DNA from: Vitis vinifera | Lineage: Eukaryota > Streptophyta > Magnoliopsida > Vitales > Vitaceae | Direction of reading: 5' to 3' | DNA length: 64,000 bases | NCBI RefSeq assembly: GCF_030704535.1 | Contig: NC_081822.1 | Location: 9,789,001-9,853,000 of the forward strand | Shown: positions 48,895-61,700 of the stretch, in pieces | How positions within the stretch are numbered: position 1 is the stretch's first letter | How the letters are laid out: each line of letters opens with the position of its first letter | Program-made: the position numbers and the translations under genes | The notes under the pieces: generated by a model | Told to the model about the DNA's origin: nothing | Database searches by the model: none | What the model saw: only the letters and a program-made list of their open reading frames with translations

Positions 48895-51410
48895 TATACA
48901 ATTTTAGAGTAAGAAAATTGGAGGATTGTGGTAGAAAAATAAGAATTTAATTTATATTTTTATTATATTTTTCTTCCCTCCTTTATTTTCATTTTCATAT
49001 TTTTTTTTCTCCTTATACTTAGTTCAAATTTTCTGTGAACTAAATCTAAGCATAAATATAGATAAATAATAGTGAAGAAATTTAATGTTTTAATCCTAAT
49101 AAATTTAATATAAAGATGAGTTAGAAATTATTGTAAAAAACTGAGATATGAAAAGAAAATATTTATTTACTTAACTAATAACATAAATTTTATAATTTTG
49201 CATTTAATAAGTTCAATTGCCTTTCTTTTTGGTGCAATTGTAAATAGAAAAAACAGGATAATTATTTACACAAATTTTATGAACAAGGAAATTAATTTGA
49301 AAGTGCAAGCAGCAATCCATCCATATCTGAATTAGAATTTAAAAAAAAAAAAAAATTGAACAAAGAAAGAGGAAAAAAAAAAACTAAACGAGCATGATGA
49401 ATAAATGGAAACACAATACTGAATAATAAATAAATAAATTAGAATAACAAAATCATTGAGATGAATTAGTAAGTATTATTTTTTTTATTCTTATAAATAG
49501 GTGCTAAAAAAATTTTCACTACGACATACAATAATTGGTCACGGATGATAGGAGGCCTTTTTGTTATTTATGCAACAACATCTCAAAACAAAACCAATAA
49601 TATTGCACCTATGGCTTAATTCAAATGTTGCTTAGTAACAACTGAATGGTAGAATTTGACTTTTTCAATGAGAAAACACTTTCTCAAATGGTAGGAAATA
49701 ATTTTTAACTAATGAAACCTCAACCTAAAAAGGAAATAAAAATTCTACCAGCCAACAATTAATAATAAAGGAAAGGGTTGTGCACTTTCTTAATTATTTG
49801 ATTTCAATTGCAAACATGCTATTTGCTTGTGACCACTAGTTCCACTTGTGAAAGCATGTTTTTTTTCTTTATTTTTAATTTCTCTTCTTTTTGTGTGTGA
49901 AAAATCCAAATTCATCTTCTTCAATATGGATCAAAGTCTGGCTTTTAGGCATGAAAAAACACTACAAACACATGCTAACCAACCTCAATTATCAGCATGT
50001 AAAAATGAATCTATCATAAAATCCTAAAAAGATAACAAAAGATATGGAGAAAAGCATATATAAAAATAAAAAAGAAATCTTTTTGACATTTGAAATTTTT
50101 CCTCAAGCATGAAAATAACTTATTTTTGGATGGGAAAGATCATGAACACATTTAAAGAAAAATATTATTTGTGTTTTGGATAGACAACAAAATTTTGTGG
50201 TCTTTGCCTTTTAAAATAACTTTCCTATTTAATATAAGAAAATAGAGAATAACAGAACCATATTTTATATATATATTATTTTCATTCTTCCTTTCCAAAG
50301 ACTAGAATAAAACTCAATTTTTCCTTCTCTTTTTTTCTTCTAAATTTTCCTAGATACGAAACGATAAAAGACACCTAAAAATTCAAATTCAAAGATGTAT
50401 CTTCATCACAAAGATCAAACTAAAATAAATGCACAAAACTGATGTTCAATAAAAGCAAAAACCCACATCAAATCACAAGAAAAAACTTGATTTCATATAC
50501 ATTCAGACTAAATTCCATCCAATAGCACTCACCTAAACCCAAAAACAACAAATTAGCAAAATAACACTCACCCAAATTCAATGAATGAAAGAAATATGTG
50601 GAAGAAGTTGGAAAACCATAATCAAAGGTGTTGACGAAGTAATGATAATCAAACAACGGAGAAAACAATATTACACAAAAAAAGAAAGAAAACAAAATGA
50701 GAGAAGGACGAACCTTGCAACCCAAATATTAGAACCTGAAAAAGTTGATGAGGCTTCAACAACAAATCTCTTGGCAAAACCAAGAACTCCCCACCTTCAA
50801 TCTTCTCAAACCCCCACAACCCCATAAACCCTAACATACATAACTTCAAAAACTTGATCTCGTAGGACTCCAAAAACTCTTAGTAGAAGAATAATGCAAT
50901 GTAACCAATAGAAATGATTCTAAAATTTTGGACAAAAAGTCTTTACATAAATAAATTAGAGATTCAAAGGATCAAACCACAATGACGGCTATTGTTGGCA
51001 TCAGTGAACTCTCCATTTGGGTTCCTGGTAGTGGTATTAGTTTATGGAGGGCCAATGATGGAAACTGAGGAAGGTAATGGCCGATGATGGGGTTTACGGT
51101 GGTTGTTTGTTGGATTCTTCCCAGTTTAAATTTTGGTGTGTGGGATTCATGAAAACAAGGGTTTCAGAGTTTCTTGAGGATGATGTCTGAAGGTGATGTT
51201 AGTGTTGTTACTGCACTTTCTCGGTGAAAATTCAATTGTAGCTTACCAATGAAGTCATCAAACAACTTACCAATGGGAGTTTCTATGTTGGTATCAGGTT
51301 GAGGGTGGGGTTTGTGGCCAGTGGTTATTTTATTTAATGGGTGAAAAATGGATCAAATATATAATGAAAAGAAGATGGTGCTTCCTATAAGGACCTAGGA
51401 TGACCAAACA
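48895..51410. other. AT-rich interior of the CACTA-like element
   Basis: No credible gene. 50460-51400 is less AT-rich and contains short open frames on both strands without recognisable domains; it could be a captured or decayed gene fragment. Confidence 0.35.
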
Positions 51411-51592
51411 TGCTACAATGATGTTTCAAAATGTGCCATTATTTAGAAACGCCATCATCTCTCTCCATAAAACGCCAAGAATATGTCTCCAACCCCAAGC
51501 GCCAACATTAACTAGTTATATTGACAAACAATGACATTTTTTAAAAGCAACATGAAATCAAGAGTCATTAATTTGATTTTTTTTTTGTACTT

Positions 51593-52136
51593 TTCTTTAA
51601 TTTCCCCAGTCTCGGCATCCAACATATGATGCTCAATATTTTTCGATGAAATAAATTGAGAAATGAACCGACTTATCCAAGAATTTTTTTTGAATAGCCA
51701 AAAAAAAAAATTATAAGATTGATAAGAAATAAATTATTTTCTTTTTCATTTCATTTACTATTTCTTAGCATCAAAACATCCACTCAATAATATTTCTCAA
51801 TGAAATCAATCATGAAACCATGTGACTTATCCCACTAAATTTTAATTTATAGAAAAAAAATTTAAGTATGAAAGGATAAAAATTTTCAATCATTCAACTC
51901 ACCTTTCTTACCATCCAAACATAAAGAACCTTATCATGCCTATCATGGAAAAGCTCTAAATCTCTATAAGATTTATATTATAGAAAATCTTGGTTGAAAT
52001 TTCTTTACCGTTATTTTGCTCAAGATTTTATTATGAATTCTCTTAAAATTTCTTAAATTTAGGATTTGTGTTTATCGAAAAACTCTTGCTAATTAAGCAT
52101 TAACAATCACTTAAATATATTATTAAACATCCATTG
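51593..52136. other. AT-rich spacer
   Basis: No gene or clear element ends seen between the CACTA-like region and the minus-strand copia element. Confidence 0.4.
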
Positions 52137-52141
52137 GCATA

Positions 52142-55100
52142 TCTTCAAATTGATGAATGGTAGTTTTTCATTCATTATTTCATTTGTTCATGTACAGAGT
52201 ATATATAGAGGGTAATCATCATTCTAAGAATGGGAAAGAATGATACAATGAATGAATGATATAAGGAAAGAACAACTAATATCCTAATATCTCAACATTT
52301 CTAATATCTCAACTTTCCTAATATCTAAACATTCCTAATATCTCAACACTCCCTTTCAAGTTGGTGCATAGATGTCACACATGCCCAACTTGTCTAAAAA
52401 TTTTGAGAACACTCAACTTGAGACTGCATCTTTGGTGAGGATATCGGTCAATTGATCTTCTAATCGAATCTTAGGCAATTCCACAATCTTATCATCCAAC
52501 TTCTCCTAAATAAAGAATATGTCCACCTCGACATGCTTTGTACGATCATGTTGTACTGGATTATAAGCAATATCACATGCAACTTTATTGTCACAAAACA
52601 ATCAAATTGGTTGCCTAGATAGGTAACTTAAATCCTATAAGAGGAGTCTTAGCTATAATGTCTCACAAAGTCCTAGAGTCATACCCCTAAATTCCGTTTC
52701 TGTACTTGAACGAGCGACGACATTTTGCTTCTTACTTTTCCATGTCACAAGATTACCGCTTACAAAGGTAAAGTAACCAGATGTAGATCGTCTATCATCC
52801 ACTCCACCGGCCCAATCAACATCAGTATATACTTCTACACTCTGATGATCAACATTTTTAGTGAACAAAATTCCCTTCCCAGGAGCATTCTTCAAATACC
52901 TCAAAATACGCATGACTGCATTCATATGTTACTCTCCAGGATTATGCATGTATTGACTTACTACACTCAATGCATAAGCAAGATCTGGTCTTGTATGAGC
53001 TAAGTACATTAATCTCCCCACAAGTCTCTGGTATCTTTCCTTATCGGTTGATACTTGATTAGGCTCAACACACAATTTCAAATCTTCTTCTATTAGTGTA
53101 TCAACGAGTTGACATCCTGACATTCCAGTCTCTTGTAAAAGATCTAAAGTATACTTTCTTTTAGACAAAAAAATTCCTTCACTTGATCGAGAAACTTCAA
53201 TCCCAAGAAAGTATTTCAGAGGACCTAGATCTTTCATTTCAAATTCTCTAGATAGATAATTTTGTAGAGTTTTTCTTTCTTCAGGATCATTTCCTGTAAC
53301 TACCATGTCATCCATATATACGATGAATGTCATAATCTTACCATGTTGCTTTTTCAGGAACAAAGTGTGATATGAATTACTTTGACGATAGCCAAAAGCT
53401 CTCATTGACTTTATGAACCTTCCAAACCATTCTATCGGGGATTGCTTCAACCCATACAATGACTTCTTCAATTTGCACACCTTCTGACATTGTTTTTCTG
53501 ACACCATGCATCCTAGTGGAAGATCCATATATACTTATTCAGATAACTCGTCATGCAGAAAGACATTTTTCACATCGAACTGTTGTAATGGTCAATCCAA
53601 GTTTGCAGCTAAAGACAGTAATACTTGAACTATGTTGATCTTAGCTACAAGTGTAAATGTCTCTGTGTAGTCAATTTCATAAGTTTGAGTGTACCCTTTT
53701 GCTACCAGTCTTGCTTTAAATCGTTCAATACTACCATCTGTCTTATACTTCACAGTATAGATCCAACGACACCCAATTGGCTTCTTTCCTGGTGGACATT
53801 CTACAAGTTCCCATGTTTCATTCTTTTACAATGATTTCATCTCTTCATTCATGGTTGTTTTCCACCTTGGATCAGCTAAGGCTTCCTGCACACTATTAGG
53901 AATAGCTACAATAGATAATTGATTTACAAATGACTTATTTGATTCAGACAAACGATGGTTAGACACATAGTTGCTTATAGGATATTTGACTTTGGTAGAC
54001 AATTCAGGTTCATATGTGGGTTTAGGAATACCTCTATTATGACGGTGTGGTAACCGTTTCATGAATGGATAAACTAAAACAGAATCCAAATTCAAAGTAT
54101 CGGTAAGAGTTAAGGATCCTTCCCCAATTACTGGGGTTGTGTTACCATTGGCTGTGGAAACAATTTTTTGTGAGAAAGGTCTAAGGAGTGAGACTTGTCT
54201 AGAATCAAAAATCATATGATCTGTAGCACCATAATCAATTATCCATGCAATATTAATAACAGGTATAGAAGTATTTAAAAACTTACCACCATAATCTATA
54301 GTGGCTACCAATGCAGAGGCTTTCTCATTAACATTAGCCTTTGTTTTTATTTTGGCAACAACTGCAATCAAGGTTTTCTTAGACCTCTTCTTCTGTTGAT
54401 CACGATTATGATCCCACCAGTCTGGATATCCCACAATTTCAAAGCAACGACTCTTGATATGACCAGTCTTATTGCAGTGAGTGCATTTGAAGGTTGACTT
54501 ATCAATATTAGGATGGTTGGTCTTGGATTGGTCCTACCAATTCTGGGTTGATCGCTATCGGACTACCATAGCTGAGGTGTTAAGGTTGTCAGATTTTGCT
54601 TTCATACTAGTATGACGCACTGCCTCTCGTTGAATCAGTGCATAGCATTCTTCCAAATCAGGAAGAGGATCTTTGCGTAGAATCTATCCTCGAACTTGCT
54701 CAAAGTCACCATCCAATCCAGCAAGAAAGATGTGCACCTGTTGTCATTCAATGGATTTCTGGTATGCTGCAATGTCCTCAGGGTATTTCATGACTACCTT
54801 ATCTCGATGATCCAATTCACAAAAAATTTCAGTTAACTCTCCATAATATTCAGAAAGAGACCTGCCACTTTGTTTGGCAGTGAAGGCTTTTTTATTCAAA
54901 GTGAAAACTTGTAATTCATCATTTCCATTATAGAAGGTCTTTGATAATGCACTCCAAATTTCTTAAGCGGTGGGTAAGCGTAAGTAACGCTTCATAATTT
55001 TTGGACTCATGAACATTAAAAACCATTTCTTCACCTTTTGATTCTCAGCATACCATTTTTCATATTCATCTTCTGACTCTTTTGGTGGATTTGTCTTACC

Positions 55101-55533
55101 TCAAATGTAGGAAAAATTTTCCCGTTCGGCAATATGCATCTCCACGAGTTGTGACCAAACGTCATAATTTGATTCAGTCAAAATAATTCCTGGATTAAAA
55201 GTACCTTTAGATTGAAAAACAATAGTATTTTTTTCACTCATTTTTTTTTTTCAATCACGAAGAAGGGGCGATGGCTGGCCTACCGACAAAATATCCAGGA
55301 TTTCAGTATTATGGCTCTGATACCATCTTCAAATTGATGAATGGTAGTTTTTTATTCATTATTTCATTCGTTCATGTACAAAATATATATAGAGGGTAAT
55401 CACCATTCTAAGAATAGGAAAGAATGATACAAGGAATGAATGATATAAGGAAAAAAACAACTAATATCCTAATATCTCAACATTCCTAATATATCAACTT
55501 TCCTAATATCTAAACATTCCTAATATCTCAACA
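52142..55533 (-). mobile_element. Short Ty1/copia element, minus strand, integrase apparently deleted
   Basis: The LTRs are 52142-52348 and 55326-55533 (about 207 bp), flanked by exact GCATA repeats (52137-52141 and 55534-55538). Read on the minus strand, the LTR starts TGTTGAG and ends GAAGA, an unusual non-CA end. The primer site is the complement of 55314-55325, and a purine tract lies at 52349-52359. The interior is only ~3.0 kb against the usual 4-5 kb. Confidence 0.92.
52653..55241 (-). pseudogene. Copia gag-pol lacking integrase, degenerate
   Basis: Gag starts near 55241 (minus) and carries several stops. A zinc knuckle lies at about 54440-54490. The protease reads WIIDYGATDHM (DYGA in place of DSGA) in the frame 54434-53826. 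That same frame passes straight from the protease into the linker that normally precedes RT (PRWKTTMNEEM), with no integrase HHCC or DDE core between. RT follows (53528-52929, with YMDD and KSLYGLKQSP), then RNase H (52925-52653, DVDWAGG). Non-autonomous at best. Confidence 0.85.
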
Positions 55534-55538
55534 GCATA

Positions 55539-58500
55539 CACTTTCTATTTTTTGTTTTTTTTATAAAAAAAAATAATGACTTTTATTATATATAAGAGTT
55601 TACCTAGAAAATGTAATAACTTGTAATATCACTTAATCAAATTCTAAAAATTTTTAAATTAATTTTTAAAGATATAAGGTAAATCTATACTTTTTGTATA
55701 AAGTTTCTCTTTTTTATGTAAAAGTTTCTATTTTTAAAAATAAAAAATCCAAAATGTATCCAAACAAAACCTAAATTAATAATATTGAAATAGAAATTGA
55801 TTGTTTGATAGTTACTTTATTTGAATTGTTTAATTAGTTCAATTAGATATTATTTCAATATTGTATATGAATCATGTGATTATTTTAATACTTCAATTTA
55901 GTTTAATTTAATTGTATATACAATGAGTCATCATTAAATTGTTTAATGATGATTCATATACAATTCCTTAATTAAATAGTTTAATTTAAGTAACTAATTT
56001 AGTTTAATTGAATATTTGTACACGAATGTCTTAGGCTTTGGAGGGTCTTGCCTGCTTAGCAGGGAGAAGGGTGTTGAAGGATACAAATGCCTTAAAAGTG
56101 AATAAGGGTTGAGCCATCAAATGCTTGGAGAGTCAAATATTAATTGAGGAATTGCTTACTAATTTGGAATCTCATTTACTATCATTAGTCTTGTATTTGG
56201 GTAGCAAAAGGCTCATTTGTTGGATGATTTTGTGGTTGAAGTTTAGGTGATTGAGAGATGGACACAAACCAAACTTAAAAGCCCCGCGAATGAAGTTTAA
56301 GCTTTGTCCAAAGCTTATTTTCATGGTATAATACCAATAAAAAGAATCACGTTGCATTTGAATAAAGATAGGATGTGAGACCATTTAACTGGAATTCAAT
56401 TAATAGAGTTTGATCCTTTAAAAACAACACAATATTGCACGTTATTCTGTCATCCTGAGGTGTTTGGTCTTGGTGTAATGACCAGTAGTTTAATTATTAT
56501 TACTGATACTACAAAAAATAAACATCTCATTCAAAATACATCAAACACTTAAAACACGTTTACCTAAGAAAACATCATGATTAAAGTCCTTTATAAGAGA
56601 TAACCTTCAATAAACACCAGTCCGCTTTCCTATCTACCATTAAAAACAAATCTGCAATGACTGCAAAAGGTTGGTTGGATACTAAAAAAGGTGGCCAAAC
56701 ACAGAAGAAACCGTTGCATATAAGTAACTCCTCCCCTTTAGGAAAAATTCTCTCAAAAATCCCGAAACTCATTTCTGCATCAAGAAACCTCCTTTGAATC
56801 CAAAAATGATAGAACCAAAATTTTCAATTATTTATGAAGATTTTTTAGCATCTTCTATTACCTAGCTACAATATTTCATAGTATATTTTGTCACAATCTT
56901 ATGTCAAAAATGAGGCTTTAATACATGCACTTCAATTAAATTGATCAGATAATAAAGCTCATAAACTGTATCGTTTATTAACAAAGGTTTACAGATTTTT
57001 AACCACATGCATCTTTTGTTTGGAAATAATCAACGGAAATAGTCAAAAAAAGACAAAAGCAAATGTTAATGAGTCATTGGACGGAATTCCAAGTCATTTG
57101 ATTGGATTTTGTTACCTGTTCCTACTGTTGGTGACCGCCCACCACCCACCAAGAAGCGGGGGCCATGATTTCCCACTGGAAACCCTCCAGCAAAGCTGCC
57201 CCATGGACCATACCAGCCGAAGTGGGCCCATAGAGAGGCTGAGCCCCCACACGATTGAAAAATGTAGGAGACTCACGATCATATTTGGGCTTCTCCTCGA
57301 TTCGAGCCCAAAGGCGCACGTGAATACTCCTTTGAGGCCCGTAAAAGAAGGTTGGGCTCTAACTAGGAAAGTTGGTGTTGGGCTATTGGTCGTTTGCAGT
57401 TATATTCAGGGTGTTACGGAGGTGAGGGCTGGAGGGATGAGACTGGGCTGCAACCGAGCCTCACCTGAACCCAAACTCACCTTCCGTAAACCATCATCTT
57501 TCATCAATAGGATGTAGTGGTCCTAGCATCATTGAAATAACCCATCTATCATTATTAGGCTCACATGGTGTATGTGTGACCTGTCGTCGCTGTGATCATC
57601 CCCTCCCATCACCACTTTTGCTACCCTTATTGGAAGAGTCTCTACCGCAGGACTGGTCATCGTCGGACTACCTCAACCGTCCGATGATCGCCATATATCA
57701 TTATCCACCATATATGGACTGACAAGGATGATCCATCTTACACGTTAGCTGATTTTGGAACAGAAACCGTTGTCGCTGAGGTCCATATCAACCTCAATGT
57801 CCTCAACTGCCTTTTAAGATGGTCCCCAGCGTTCCTCCTTCACCGACGTTGCTAACACCACCCATCCCAAGAACGTACTCACTGACTCGGTCTCAGGCTT
57901 TTCGTTGGGTAGAAGCATGGCCGCATAACAAAGGCCCATTGGAATTGGGCTTTGTGCTCAAGTCCATATCATCGTCCTCGATCAAAAAAAAGTGGAGAGG
58001 GTTACAAACTTACAACTTACAAATCGAAGTGACCTTTACGTTTGTCTCTTCAGAGAGTCAATCTAACAGCTATCTATCGTAGTAGCGACAAGGCTCGACA
58101 GCGCTTTCCAAGTATTTCTGTCCTTGCTGCATGAGCCTTGCCTCCCCTACTAATTAAAACCAAAGGGTCCATTTTACCCTTTCAACCACCGACGGCGTTA
58201 TCACATCGTATCCTAAGCGAGGAACATGTTAGTCAATTTCTCCCACTACACAACGTGTCGGTTAAATAAAATATAAGGTGCCGATGAGAAAAGATATGCT
58301 GTGCATAAGATGCATTGCTAATGATACTCCTTACGGTTGTCGACTCTTGATGTGGCTTCCTTTTTGGCATGGAATGAATGACGCTCCCCCAGATCAGCGG
58401 ACGACGTACCTAAACCTCAAGTCTGGTGACCGAAGTTTTACCAAATGGGTGCTGGATAAGATGATCAGATTAGTATAGCTCTGCAAGAGATGTACTCCTC

Positions 58501-58756
58501 AGTCCTCACCACACCAGATAATAGCTTCTGGATCATAAGATCATAATTCAAAAGATAATTTCGGTTTATTAGGAAGATGGGGCCTAACAAGCCACTTAAC
58601 TACAGTCAACTAACTCCGGTTCCAATTGCCCACTTCAATCTTCGAAGTGGCTCAATTCAATTAAAACGAGCGCAAACCCACAAACGAGTCAAAAGCTGGG
58701 TACACTTTTCAGATTTCAGTTCCAGAATTTGCCGGCAGCTGGAATCTGACTAAGCA
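55539..58756. other. Intergenic region upstream of the kinase-like gene
   Basis: AT-rich to about 57000. From about 57100 to 58480 the DNA is of balanced composition with scattered TGGGC/GCCCA words, and contains a 165-codon open frame (57020-57517) without recognisable domain or neighbouring exons. Nothing firmly coding. The last ~250 bp presumably hold the promoter and leader of the kinase-like gene. Confidence 0.4.
55910..55965. repeat. AT-rich hairpin
   Basis: AATTGTATATACAATGAGTC and the following CATCATTAAA are answered by TTTAATGATGATTCATATAC and AATT after a 4-base loop, giving an imperfect stem of about 24 bp with a 5-base gap on one side. Related words recur on both sides (55800-56030), as in a small MITE, but clear ends are missing. 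Confidence 0.45.
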
Positions 58757-61700
58757 ATGTTTCCGGTGAAAGTTGAAGGTAATGTAAAGCAACAAGGCGC
58801 CGGTGCGGCAACGGAAAAGGTTGTTGTGGCGGTTAGAGCAGAGAGAGTGATCTCCAAGACTGCATTAGCATGGGCTCTGAGTCACGTCGTTCACGCCGGC
58901 GATTGCATAACGTTGCTCGCTGTTTTTGCCACGAAGAAAACGGGTGATTCCATCATTTTCAACGCGTATCTCAAATTTTGTCCTTGTATTTTTATAATTG
59001 GGAATTTAAGTTATGTACAATATGTTTGTTGATTTAAGGTCGGAGATTATGGAACTTCCCAAGATTGACAGGGGATTGTGCGAACAGTCACCGGGAGAGA
59101 TTACCGGATCGGATTTGTGAGATCTCCGAGTCTTGTTCTCAGATGGTTCTCCAGTTCAACGACCAAGTCGAGGTGACTTCAAATTTACTGAATCTCGACG
59201 TAATGTGGTGTATTTGCCAAGACAAAACGGCGTCGTTTTAGCTTGTCTAGCCAACATTCTACTCTCCTAATCTCCTTGTACGCAGTAGTTATTACTTATT
59301 ACTAGTTGTTGATCTTCTTTAGGAAAGATGAGGAAGGACAATTCTAATATTTGATTCAAGTGTCAGAGTTTATCAGACTCCGGGAGCCGGGATCTGGTGT
59401 CAGGGAGGGGCGTAGTTTTTTACTAATTAAATTCATGTAAGGGCCTGTTTGGATAGTGGGAATGACATGTGCCTGGAAAATGTCAGTTTCATGATCATTT
59501 GAAGACCCAGGAATCTTGTATTCTTGTGGTCTGTTTGGATGCATTATTATTCATTACTACTTATGGGACCCAAATTACTAAATTTAGGGCTTGTTTATGG
59601 ATTTCAGTAGAAGATTATATAAACTAACTACTAATAATACCCATTAAATGATTGAATCATCAATGGGTACTGCAGTGTGCTGCACAGTTATTGGTGCTTG
59701 TATGATTATTATAAGAATTTAACCCTGGATTAATGTGATAGTAGAAAGAATATTTTGTCTCAACTTGGACTAGGTCCTACTACATTGAATTCTTTTGGAC
59801 TATTTAGACCAGCTTCCATTTGCCTTTACAGGTTGTAAAGTTAGAAAGCTCCCTCTGTGAGAATGGCCTTAATTTTGATGACAAAATTTGAATAAATAGA
59901 TAAAACCAAAAAGAAAATTAATTTGCTCTTAATGATTTGTTTGTTGTAGGTTAGAGTGAGGATTAAGGTGGTATCAGGTACACCTGGCGGTGCAGTGGCA
60001 GCTGAAGCAAAGAGCAATGGAGCCAACTGGGTCATACTGGACAAGTAATTAAACATAAAAGTATTATTACTTGTTTCTAATCTATTAATTTGATCAGTTA
60101 GTCTTCACTTTTTCTCCTTCTGATTGTCACCTGTAGAAAGGTTTCAAATGGAAGATTAACCGTTTAGGCATGGATCATTTCCATGCCATTTTTTCATTTT
60201 ATTCCCACCATTTTCTAGTTCATATCATTATGAGTTCACAGTATACAGCAAGTATAGCAAATATGAAATGGTTACAGGATTTATTCAATTTATTATTAGC
60301 TGATGTTTGTAGTTCATTGTCTTTATGTTGTTTGCCATATCTCCTTAATGAATAGAGATTGGCTATATTGCAAAATGTTTTTGTATTTGTACATGCAACA
60401 TATTTCTAGTATGTATGTGTGTTAAGGGAAAGTACCAAAGATGAGTAATCCTTTTGGGTGAATCCGATTTGGGTAAATTTTTGCTTGTCATTTCTTCCAT
60501 ATTTTCCATAGTTGGCTGAGGATCAAAGCAATCCAGCTGTCTAGAAACGTATATTGACTTCAATGTCTATTAATTCTGCAATCTTTACATAGTGAAACAA
60601 AATAAAAATTTAGCAAAACTAGAGTCTTTGTTCAGATGGATCATAGTCATGAAACATGAGTAAATGAAACAAAATAAAATCCCACAGCAGGTATCCCACT
60701 GAAAAACAAAAAAGGCTTCTCGTATTGGAAATGCTCCATTACCTTTTGCAGTTGTTGCTATCCTATTTTAGTTGGTTTCAGATTGGTATTTATTGAGGTA
60801 TGTATTGCATTCTTAGTCATTTTACCTATACACAGAACTAGTTATTATTCAATGACAATGTGAATTGTAGTATGGAGTTTTAGTTTCTTAGCCTTTTAGG
60901 TCATGCTGAACCTTATGTTTCTCATTACATAATTAGAAAAATTAATAGGAGTACATAACCACCATGGATTCTGTTATATGCTGAGACAGGAAACTGAAGC
61001 AAGAACTGAAGCATTGCATGGAGGAACTCCACTGCAACATTGTTGTGATGAAGGGTTCTCAACCAAAAGTCCTTAGGCTGAATTTGGGAAGCTCAAATGA
61101 ACTTCAAACACCTTTCTTTTCTGCTTCTTCTTCACCAGACATGGAAAACAGAACACTGCAAGGTCACAAGATCAAGCATTCTACTCCAGTGAGCAGCCCT
61201 GAAGATCCAAGTACTTCCTTTACTAGAACCACAAGGGAAGGTTCATTATCAAGTTCTGATACATTGACTTCCCCTTTCCTTGTTTATGAACAAAATCCTC
61301 TTTTTGAAGGACTGAATAAAGGAAAATACAGGCCAGTTTATGAAGATGATTCAGATGAACCACCAACAGCACTTGACTGTGAAAGGCTTATCACTCTTTC
61401 AGCACCCCCAGCATCATCTGTGAAAAGTGACCATCAGAGTGTATTTTGGATTCCCCAAAACCACATCGTTGCTGAGAAGGCCCCATTAAACAAAAACTCC
61501 AGAAGCACCCAAAAAATGAGATCTCCTTCCAGAACTCTACTCGACAAGTTTGTTGAGTTTGATAAAGATACGAGGATCAGAGGACCTGGGTCCATCCAAA
61601 CCCGTCAAAGAGACTACAGTTTTGACTCAACCATCAGAGAGGCGGTCCCTTTAGGCAGAACTTCCTCAAAACCACCTCCTTTGTGCTCACTATGCCAACA

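Larger units (their letters stand above)
41879..51592. mobile_element. Degraded CACTA (EnSpm-like) element, right boundary uncertain
   Basis: The left end is CACTACAAGAAAAAA at 41879, the classic CACTA terminus, followed by subterminal repeats. Related motifs (AATGATGTTTCAAAATG, GAAACGCCATCATC, AATGACATTTTTTAAAAGC) recur at 51410-51560, suggesting the other subterminal region. The exact right end is not clean: TTTTTTTTTTGTAC near 51578-51590 may be a decayed terminus. No transposase was recognised. The interior is AT-rich with gene-like patches (50460-51380), and a copia element is nested at 44033-48894. Confidence 0.55.

Noticed and set aside
49515..49530. CACTACGACATAC as a second CACTA terminus
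   Set aside because: It lacks the GAAAA continuation, subterminal repeats and any partner end.
57020..57517. 165-codon open frame upstream of the kinase-like gene
   Set aside because: No recognisable domain and no flanking exon; the composition change alone can keep the frame open.
59445..59545. Possible MITE with GGCCTGTTTGGAT ends
   Set aside because: The two similar motifs are in the same orientation, not inverted, and no target repeat was seen.
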